Shown here one piece after another: positions 17,544 through 26,221 of a DNA stretch of 32,972 nucleotides. Source of the stretch: Pseudomonadota bacterium (lineage in GTDB: Bacteria > Desulfobacterota > Desulfobulbia > Desulfobulbales > SURF-16); NCBI GenBank assembly GCA_018897105.1, contig JAHILF010000163.1, forward strand, positions 1 to 32,972, read 5' to 3'. The translations under genes were made by a program, and so were the position numbers. The notes below the pieces were generated by a model. That model searched no databases, was not told where the DNA came from, and saw only the letters and a list, made by a program, of their open reading frames with translations. The first letter of the stretch is position 1. The number at the start of each line of letters is the position of its first letter.

Positions 17544-17699
17544 ATGAAATCCGTTTTATATGCTATTATAGCCATTGCGGCTGCCATATTTTTCATAATG
17601 AAAATAAAAAAAAGCAGCACCTGCACCCCTTGACTGATCATTTACGGATCCATAGGTGTGGGTCTTGCTACCTATTTTCTGCTCAGCAGATTTCTTTAA
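17544..17699 (+). CDS. Candidate 51-aa membrane selenoprotein with CTPU motif (UGA = Sec30)
   Basis: I do not recognise this gene. Read from ATG 17544 with the UGA at 17631-17633 as selenocysteine, the frame runs to TAA 17697-17699 and gives 51 residues. Residues 4-19 form one hydrophobic helix, then KIKK (20-23), then SSTCTPU (24-30), then a second hydrophobic helix (31-47) and SRFL. C27-x-x-U30 is a thioredoxin-type redox pair, placed at the start of the second helix as in thioredoxin folds. AAGGAT near 17528-17533 is a plausible ribosome binding site, and a SECIS-like hairpin lies 18 nt after the UGA. selD in this window is itself a UGA-containing gene, so Sec decoding is likely. If UGA is a stop, only a 29-aa one-helix peptide is made. 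Position and reading are seen; function is unknown, possibly membrane thiol redox. Confidence 0.6.
17652..17675 (+). promoter_or_regulatory. SECIS-like hairpin of the small Sec gene
   Basis: ATAGGT (17652-17657) pairs with ACCTAT (17670-17675), and a G-U pair (17658/17669) can extend it. The apical loop begins with U-GGG and is 10-12 nt. The loop starts 24 nt after the UGA, within the range known for bacterial SECIS elements, which need a G near the 5' side of the loop for SelB binding. The stem is short, so this is supportive rather than decisive. Confidence 0.45.
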
Positions 17700-17756
17700 A
17701 ATGTATAAAAATCCTTTTAAATATTGCACCTTTTTTTAAGAGATAGCAGACATAAC

Positions 17757-18908
17757 ATGCAGGTAAAAAACTCTCACTACCGTTCCATATGGCCCGATGC
17801 CGAAGATAACACCATCATCAAGATAATTGATCAACGCCTTCTTCCCCACCGCTTTATCATCGAAGAGCTGCGCACTTTGGACGATTTCTGCCTGGCCATC
17901 CGGGATATGCATGTCCGGGGCGCCGGCCTGATCGGGGCAACCGCAGGCTTTGCCATGTATTGCGCCGCCCTCGCCGCTCCCCAGGGAGAGGCTGACTCCT
18001 ATTTCAAGGAGGCCGCGCAAAGGCTGGTTGCCACCCGACCCACGGCCAAAAATCTCGCCTGGGCGGTGGAAAGGCAGCTCGCGCAAATCAGCCCGGAAAA
18101 AGACAGGGAAGGCCGCATCAAAAAATCCTTTCAGGTGGCCTGCGAGATCGCCGATGAGGATGCCTCCTTTTGTCAAAAAATAGGGGAACACGGGCTGAAA
18201 CTTATTGCCGCCATCAGCAAAAAAAAAGGAGGAAAGCCAGTCAATATTCTCACCCACTGCAATGCCGGCTGGCTGGCCTTTGTCGATTACGGTTCAGCCA
18301 CAGCGCCGGTTTATGCGGCCCATCATGCCGGCATCAAGGTTCATGTGTATGTGGACGAGACAAGGCCGTGGCTGCAGGGCGCCCGACTGACAGCCTGGGA
18401 ACTGAAGGAGGAAGGGGTTCCCCATACCCTGATCGCCGACAACACCGGCGGCCATCTCATGCAGCATGGCATGGTGGACCTGGTCATTGTCGGCACGGAC
18501 CGAACCACATATACCGGTGATGTTGCCAACAAAATCGGCACCTATCTCAAGGCCCTTGCCGCCCATGATAACAACATCCCCTTTTACGTGGCCCTGCCAT
18601 CCTCCACCTTTGACTGGGAGATTGAAGACGGCCTCCGCCAGATCCCCATTGAAGAACGCTCCGGCGATGAGGTGAATTACGTCACCGGCCTGACCCGGGA
18701 CAAAAAGCTTGAAACGGTTCTGGTGCCGCCGGAACATACCAGATCGCTCAATTTCGGCTTTGACGTCACGCCGGCCAGGCTCGTGACCGCTCTTATCACT
18801 GAACGGGGGGTGATTGCGGCTGACCGGGATGAAATTTTACGGATGTTTCCGGAAAAAAGGAAGAGGATTAAAGAGATTCAATCACCCGGTCATGAAACAC
18901 GGGCCTGA
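17757..18908 (+). CDS. mtnA: MtnA-like S-methyl-5-thioribose-1-phosphate isomerase
   Basis: A 383-aa member of the MtnA/eIF2B-alpha-like sugar-phosphate isomerase fold, which converts an aldose 1-phosphate to the ketose (methionine salvage, or 5-deoxyribose/ribose-1,5-bisphosphate variants). Seen are MHVRGAGLIGATAGF near the N-terminus, the catalytic-Cys motif LTHCNAG, DETRPWLQGARLTAWEL, and GTDRTTYTGDVANKIGTY with the catalytic Asp, followed by PFYVALPSSTFD. Classical MtnA has GADRI plus an asparagine before GDVANKIGT; here it reads GTDRTTYTGD, so the substrate may differ. I prefer ATG 17757; TTG 17724 upstream would add eleven residues unlike the family. No other methionine-salvage gene is nearby. 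Its end overlaps the convergent hydrolase gene by 41 nt. Confidence 0.85.
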   Translation: MQVKNSHYRSIWPDAEDNTIIKIIDQRLLPHRFIIEELRTLDDFCLAIRDMHVRGAGLIGATAGFAMYCAALAAPQGEADSYFKEAAQRLVATRPTAKNLAWAVERQLAQISPEKDREGRIKKSFQVACEIADEDASFCQKIGEHGLKLIAAISKKKGGKPVNILTHCNAGWLAFVDYGSATAPVYAAHHAGIKVHVYVDETRPWLQGARLTAWELKEEGVPHTLIADNTGGHLMQHGMVDLVIVGTDRTTYTGDVANKIGTYLKALAAHDNNIPFYVALPSSTFDWEIEDGLRQIPIEERSGDEVNYVTGLTRDKKLETVLVPPEHTRSLNFGFDVTPARLVTALITERGVIAADRDEILRMFPEKRKRIKEIQSPGHETRA

Positions 18909-19980
18909 ACAGTCTGATCAGATTGTTCTCCCGGGAAGGGTGTACCCGGTTGGTCAGCAGCACCATCACCAGTTGCCGCTGCGGGTCGATCCAGAAAGAG
19001 GTACCGGTGAAGCCCAGATGGCCGACACTGTCTTTGCTGATAAAGCTGCCGGCAGATGAACCGATCGGTGAAGGGGTATCAAAGCCCAGAGCCCAGGTGC
19101 TTCCCTTGACCATATCCTGCCGCTTGAAAAATTCTTTGAGCAGTTCGCCCGAGAAATGGGGATGCGCGGCTTGGTCCTGCCAGACCTCAAGAAGAAAGGA
19201 TGCCAGAAAGAGTACACTGTCAATGGCCCCGAAAAGACCTGCCTGCCCCGATACCCCTCCCACCGCATAGGTGTTATCATCATGCACCTCCCCTGTCAGC
19301 ACCTTACCCCGCCACGGACAGTTTTCCGTGGCGGCAAAATCCTTTTTATCTTTTTGCCGGGGATTAAAGACCATCGTGTCCGCCAGCCCCAGAGGGGTCA
19401 TTACCTTTTCCCTGACAAAGATGTCTAGCGGTAAGCCTGACTGAATCTCAACGATCATTCCCAGCAGAATAAAGCCTAAATCGCTGTACAGGGCTTTGCT
19501 GCCCACCGGCCAAATGAGTTCATCCGCCAAAATGAGGTTAAGAAGAGTATTTTTTCTCTCCTGTTCGTCAACAGCAACGAGTTGTTGATAAAAAGGATGG
19601 TGATCGGCCAGGCCGGAACAGTGATTGAGCAGATGGCGCAGGGTAATATTTTTTTTATCCGGCGGCACGTTCCGTTGCAGAAGCGAAGGCAAGGGCTCAT
19701 CCAGCTCTATCTTCTTTTCCTGTACCAGACAGATGAGAGCCAGGGTTGTGGCAAAAGGTTTGGTTAATGAGGCAAGGTCAAACAGGTTCTCTTTACGCAG
19801 TATTTTTTGCCTGGGAAAAAGAGAGGAATGGCCCCAGACGGCTGAAAAAGACTTTTTCTGTGGGCCGCAGTTTATTGATACACCAACAGCCGCACCGGGA
19901 AAAAGCTTGCCCATGATGGCATCGTTGATAAGCGGATCTAAATTTTCATATAAGCCGGTAGCAAAAGAACCATCATCCAT
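18868..19980 (-). CDS. Serine hydrolase, class C beta-lactamase/DD-peptidase-like
   Basis: A 370-aa member of the beta-lactamase (PF00144-type) fold. The catalytic SLTK is at S71/K74, the second motif is Y165-S-D in GSKALYSDLGF (YSN in most beta-lactamases), and HLGFTGT supplies the third motif. The conserved LRHLLNHCSGL is present. No signal peptide is visible, so the protein may stay cytoplasmic or act as an esterase or peptidase rather than a drug-resistance enzyme. The ATG at 19980 overlaps the mreB stop (TGATG), which strongly suggests translational coupling with mreB; a TTG one codon earlier is the alternative. It may act on cell-wall peptides or their fragments, but the operon is the only hint. 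Confidence 0.88.
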   Translation of the reverse strand: MDDGSFATGLYENLDPLINDAIMGKLFPGAAVGVSINCGPQKKSFSAVWGHSSLFPRQKILRKENLFDLASLTKPFATTLALICLVQEKKIELDEPLPSLLQRNVPPDKKNITLRHLLNHCSGLADHHPFYQQLVAVDEQERKNTLLNLILADELIWPVGSKALYSDLGFILLGMIVEIQSGLPLDIFVREKVMTPLGLADTMVFNPRQKDKKDFAATENCPWRGKVLTGEVHDDNTYAVGGVSGQAGLFGAIDSVLFLASFLLEVWQDQAAHPHFSGELLKEFFKRQDMVKGSTWALGFDTPSPIGSSAGSFISKDSVGHLGFTGTSFWIDPQRQLVMVLLTNRVHPSRENNLIRLFRPVFHDRVIESL

Positions 19981-20999
19981 CAATTGATAAAAACCTTTTT
20001 GTAATCCTTCAGGTTCTCCAGGGCAATACCGCTTCCCATGGCAATAGCCAGCAGCGGATCCTTGGTCAGGTGACAGGGTATTTTGGTTGTCTCTTCTATA
20101 AGGGTATTTAAGCCGCGCAACAGTGAACCGCCTCCGGCCATATAGATACCATCTTCATAAATATCCGTCACCAGTTCGGTGGGAGTTTTGTCCAGGGCTC
20201 TTCGCACTGAATCGACGATGGCATTTACCGGCTCCTGCAGGGCAATTCTTATTTCCTGCGGCGTTAAGGTAATCTCCTTCGGAGTGCTGGTGATGACGTT
20301 TTTGCCAATAAGGGTATAAGGTTCCAGTGTTGGGATATCAATGGCCGATCCGGCTGCTATCTTGCATTTTTCAGCGGTGTTTTCCCCAATATAAATCTTA
20401 TGCTGGTTAAAGAGATGACGGATGATCGCTTCATTGAGTTCGTCTCCTGCCACCCGCAATGATTCGCAATAGGCCACAGACGACATGGTGATGACGGCAA
20501 CCTCCGATGTGCCGCCTCCGATGTCTATGATCATCCTTCCTTTATTCTGGAAAACATCAAGTCCGGAGCCGATGGCGGCTGCCATCGGCTCTTCAATAAG
20601 ATACACCTTACCGCAACCCACCTCTTCCGCTGCCTCAATAACCGCCTTTTTTTCTACCTGGGTGATGCCGGTGGGTACACAGATAACCACTGACGGCTTA
20701 AAGAAGCGGCTCATTCGCTGAATTTTCAGAAAAAAACTTCGTATCATGGCCTGGGTGATGACAAAATCGGCTATCACACCATCTTTCAATGGTCGAACGG
20801 CGCTGATATGCTGGGGTGTTCTTCCCAGATATTTTTTTGCCGCCGCTCCCACAGCCAGAATTTCTTTTGTATAGGTATTATAAGCCACCACCGAAGGCTC
20901 ATTCAGCACGATACCCGCCCCTTTTAAAAAGATAAGGGTATTGGCGGTGCCGAGATCCATTGCCATGTTTTTTGAAAACAACGCGGGAAATATACTCAT
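19980..20999 (-). CDS. mreB: Rod-shape-determining actin homologue MreB
   Basis: A 339-aa bacterial actin that polymerises under the cytoplasmic membrane and guides cell-wall elongation. Seen are an N-terminal amphipathic stretch (MSIFPALFSKN), phosphate-1 DLGTANTLIFLKGAGIVLNEPSVVA (from residue 15), VCVPTGIT at about 107-113, LIEEPMAAAIG at about 134-144, phosphate-2 IIDIGGGTSEVAVI (157-170) and the C-terminal MAGGGSLLRGL. The length is normal. There is no mreC, mreD or rodA beside it, so it may be one of two MreB copies. It lies between a double-GAF protein (ATGA overlap upstream) and a serine hydrolase (TGATG overlap downstream), an unusual operon for MreB. Confidence 0.95.
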   Translation of the reverse strand: MSIFPALFSKNMAMDLGTANTLIFLKGAGIVLNEPSVVAYNTYTKEILAVGAAAKKYLGRTPQHISAVRPLKDGVIADFVITQAMIRSFFLKIQRMSRFFKPSVVICVPTGITQVEKKAVIEAAEEVGCGKVYLIEEPMAAAIGSGLDVFQNKGRMIIDIGGGTSEVAVITMSSVAYCESLRVAGDELNEAIIRHLFNQHKIYIGENTAEKCKIAAGSAIDIPTLEPYTLIGKNVITSTPKEITLTPQEIRIALQEPVNAIVDSVRRALDKTPTELVTDIYEDGIYMAGGGSLLRGLNTLIEETTKIPCHLTKDPLLAIAMGSGIALENLKDYKKVFIN

Positions 21000-21937
21000 T
21001 TTTTGTTAAGATATTCCTTAAAGAAAAGGTTGCTGAGAAGAGTCATGGTCTTTTTTTCTTTGGCAATCCACTTTTCATTGGCTTTTTTTACAAAAGCCAA
21101 TGCACCTGCCTTTTTATTTTTTTTGGAAATAAGCGGCAGACACAAAAAATTTGTCACATTTTCAAAAGGTTCATCTTTATTAACAATAAAGGATTTTTCG
21201 CTTCTGCTTAATTTTTCTAAAAAGAGTTCTTTTTTATTTTTTAATACCCAGCCCATCAAACCGTATTGATCAAAATAATCATAAGATAACTCTTTATAAA
21301 TATTTTTATTATTTAAATTATAGTTGAAAAATACAATTTTTTCTTCACACACAAAAACAACCAGTTCCAAATAAATTCTTTCAACCAATAACTCTAAAAA
21401 TTCCTTGGCAAATTCATTTTTTTCGCTGGTATTGACAATTATTTCATTGGTATTAAGCGATAAAGTTAGAAGATTTTCTAATATATTTTTTTCATTGATC
21501 GCTTTTTCTGCATTGATCATTGAGACCAAAACCTGCGACATCTGCCGCAAAATTTTTTCCTTTTCTTCGGTAAAAACATAGCTTTTTTTGCTGTCAACGC
21601 AAAGCACCCCAAAATTTTCAGGCAAGGGGATGGCTACCAGCGATTTTATATCTTCATCCTTTTCATAAAATTTTAGAGTGGTTGCATCTCTTTTATCAAA
21701 ATAGCTGGCAAGAACGGATTTCTGTTCCCTAAAAACCCAACCAATAATACCTTCGCCGTTAAGCACCTTACAATCCTTTTTTATATTCCGGCTGAGTGAA
21801 TGATAATAATAAAGAATTACCCCCTCTCCATCACTGTCATCAGCTAAAAAAAGACTGGTCGTATAGGACTCCATGGTGTTGGAAATCAGTTCAATAAATT
21901 CGTATATCCGGGGCATTGCTTTCATAGGAAAAGACAC
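20996..21937 (-). CDS. Double GAF-domain protein
   Basis: I recognise the fold but not a named family. The 313 aa contain two GAF-like units: about residues 10-140 (ESYTTSLFLADDS, GEGIIGWVFREQKSVLASY, KSLVAIPLPENFGVLCVDSKK) and about 165-305 (FLELLVERIYLELVVFV, YGLMGWVLKNKKELFLEKL, NFLCLPLISKKNKKAGALAFVKK). There is no output domain, so it probably senses a ligand or acts by protein contact. The gene is strikingly AT-rich, with Asn, Lys and Ile bias, compared with the genes at the left of the window. The start is GTG 21937 or ATG 21925; neither has a strong ribosome binding site. Its stop overlaps the mreB start. Confidence 0.8.
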   Translation of the reverse strand: MSFPMKAMPRIYEFIELISNTMESYTTSLFLADDSDGEGVILYYYHSLSRNIKKDCKVLNGEGIIGWVFREQKSVLASYFDKRDATTLKFYEKDEDIKSLVAIPLPENFGVLCVDSKKSYVFTEEKEKILRQMSQVLVSMINAEKAINEKNILENLLTLSLNTNEIIVNTSEKNEFAKEFLELLVERIYLELVVFVCEEKIVFFNYNLNNKNIYKELSYDYFDQYGLMGWVLKNKKELFLEKLSRSEKSFIVNKDEPFENVTNFLCLPLISKKNKKAGALAFVKKANEKWIAKEKKTMTLLSNLFFKEYLNKK

Positions 21938-22339
21938 TCTACTAATTAATTCATCAACTGTATAATTTTATTAGTTTTTTTTATATATAAATACAAATAT
22001 GTTGATCATACTATTACTATTGAATTTTTCTCGTTTTTAAACTATAGTTTTGTCACGTAACATTTTGTTTTTCAGAGTAAATTATTATGTTAACAGACAC
22101 TTTTTGGGTAAGGTGTTTATTTTGTTTTGATAACATGTTGAAAACTTTTTTCCCTTACTTTTTTCACTTTTTTTCACAACTCAATTTTTATTTAAATTAT
22201 TAGTAAAATTATATCCTTACGTTAGTTTCTAACATTATAACAGATTTAATAATAATAGAATTAATTTTAATATATATCTTATTTTTATACTTCCCCCGTT
22301 AAAAACATCTCAGTCAGACAAACCAAAAAAGGATTTACC
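21938..22339. other. AT-rich divergent intergenic region, possible oriC or double promoter
   Basis: About 400 bp without a gene, very AT-rich with homopolymer runs, between the leftward GAF-mreB operon and the rightward dnaN. TTTTTCACT (22160-22168) and TTTTTCACA (22170-22178) stand 10 bp apart, and the second fits the relaxed DnaA-box consensus TTWTNCACA. No TTATCCACA is present. dnaN and gyrase genes often flank chromosomal origins, and transcription diverges from here. That makes an origin possible, but dnaA is absent and the boxes are weak. AAGGA at 22329-22333 is the dnaN ribosome binding site. Confidence 0.35.
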
Positions 22340-23470
22340 ATGTCTCTTATTCTCAATATCGCCAGAGAAGATTTTATATATGCTCTTTCCTCCATGCAGA
22401 ACGTCACAGGAAAACCAGGCACTATTGCCATTTTATCAAATATTCTTCTCCGCAGTGCAAACGACTCGCTTGAACTGACTGGGACAGACCTGGAAGTCGG
22501 CATTCGGCAAACAATACCGGCAGAGATCCTTTCCCAGGGATCCATCACCCTGCCTTCAAAAAAACTTTTTGAAATAGTGAGGGAATCAAACTCCGAGCAT
22601 ATTTATCTTGAGGAGACAGAAAATAACTGGGTAAAAATAAAGGCGGATTCAAGTGATTACAATCTGGCAGGAATGGCGAGTGATGAATTTCCCTCTTTTC
22701 CTGAGCACAAAGAAGAATCCCTTATTGAAATCGATGCCGATAATATAAAAGATCTGATTGAAAAAACGATTTTTTCCGTCGCTGTGGACACGGAAAGTAA
22801 TTTTACCCTGACAGGAATCCTGGTAGAAAAAGAAATAAAGGAAGATAAAAGATACCTTCGTATGGTATCGTCTGACGGTCACCGCCTCTCTTTGATGGAA
22901 AAAGAGGTGAAAGGTGATATTTCCCTGTTTAATCTTGATAAAGCCACCATTATCCCCAGAAAAGGGGTGCAGGAAATTAAAAAATTCTGTGAACACCACG
23001 AAACCCTTTTTATTGGATTTGAAGAAAAACAGGTAGTTATCAAGGGCGATCACGCTATTCTTATCATCCGTCTCATGAACGGTGATTTTCCTGATTTCAG
23101 AAATCTTCTGCAGATAATCAACAAAGAAAAATTCATAGAAATCAATAGACTCGTTCTGCTGAACGCCATGCGGCGCATGAATCTTTTTACCGAAGACAGA
23201 TTCAATGTTGTCAAATGCCACATTGAAGATAATGAAATGACATTGAGTTCCCAGAGTATGGATTTAGGAAGTGCCCAGGAAGTTCATCCGGTCAAGTACG
23301 CGGGAGATTCAATAAAACTTGGATTTAACGGCAAATACTTCATTGATACCCTACAGGTTATGACATGTGAAAACGTCAAACTTTTTATTGAGGGTAAAGA
23401 CAGACCATGTCTTGTCTACTCTGAAAATGAGCCGAATTTTATCAGCATTATCATGCCCATGGAAATTTGA
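22340..23470 (+). CDS. dnaN: DNA polymerase III subunit beta (sliding clamp)
   Basis: The ring-shaped processivity clamp of the replicase, also used by MutS and other repair proteins. The 376-aa product begins MSLILNIAREDFIYALSSMQNV and shows the three-domain pattern: LSNILLRSANDSLELTGTDLEVGI in domain I, RYLRMVSSDGHRLSLMEKEV in domain II, and LGFNGKYFIDTLQVM with the C-terminal IIMPMEI in domain III. The start is firm, with AAGGA 6 nt before the ATG. gyrB follows after about 150 nt; recF is missing between them, as in some Desulfovibrio gene orders. The base composition is more AT-rich than that of the left block. Confidence 0.97.
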   Translation: MSLILNIAREDFIYALSSMQNVTGKPGTIAILSNILLRSANDSLELTGTDLEVGIRQTIPAEILSQGSITLPSKKLFEIVRESNSEHIYLEETENNWVKIKADSSDYNLAGMASDEFPSFPEHKEESLIEIDADNIKDLIEKTIFSVAVDTESNFTLTGILVEKEIKEDKRYLRMVSSDGHRLSLMEKEVKGDISLFNLDKATIIPRKGVQEIKKFCEHHETLFIGFEEKQVVIKGDHAILIIRLMNGDFPDFRNLLQIINKEKFIEINRLVLLNAMRRMNLFTEDRFNVVKCHIEDNEMTLSSQSMDLGSAQEVHPVKYAGDSIKLGFNGKYFIDTLQVMTCENVKLFIEGKDRPCLVYSENEPNFISIIMPMEI

Positions 23471-23566
23471 TTATTTATACCTCCCCATGTGGTTAATTCT
23501 TTAAAAACTCCGGATAAACCGAAGTAAAAAGTTTAATCAACCAGTTTAAAAGCATGTATCCGGTGA

Positions 23567-26020
<2,454 letters not shown>

Positions 26021-26221
26021 TGTTTTTCAGGCAATTTCAACAGACCTCGCCGGGTATAAGCTTATTCGTCAAAGAAGCGCTTTTATATCAGGCAAGTGTC
26101 ATCGCCTTTTCTGCCAATATTAAATAAAAAAGATTTTTTGCGCTTGAAGTGTGCAATTTGTATCAATGGGTAAGGGAAACACTTGGAGCTTCAATACTAA
26201 TATTTTTGTAAAGCGATATTT

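Noticed and set aside
18868-19980. Antibiotic-resistance beta-lactamase
   Set aside because: The fold matches, but there is no signal peptide, the second motif is YSD, and the gene is coupled to mreB; an esterase or peptidase role is more likely.
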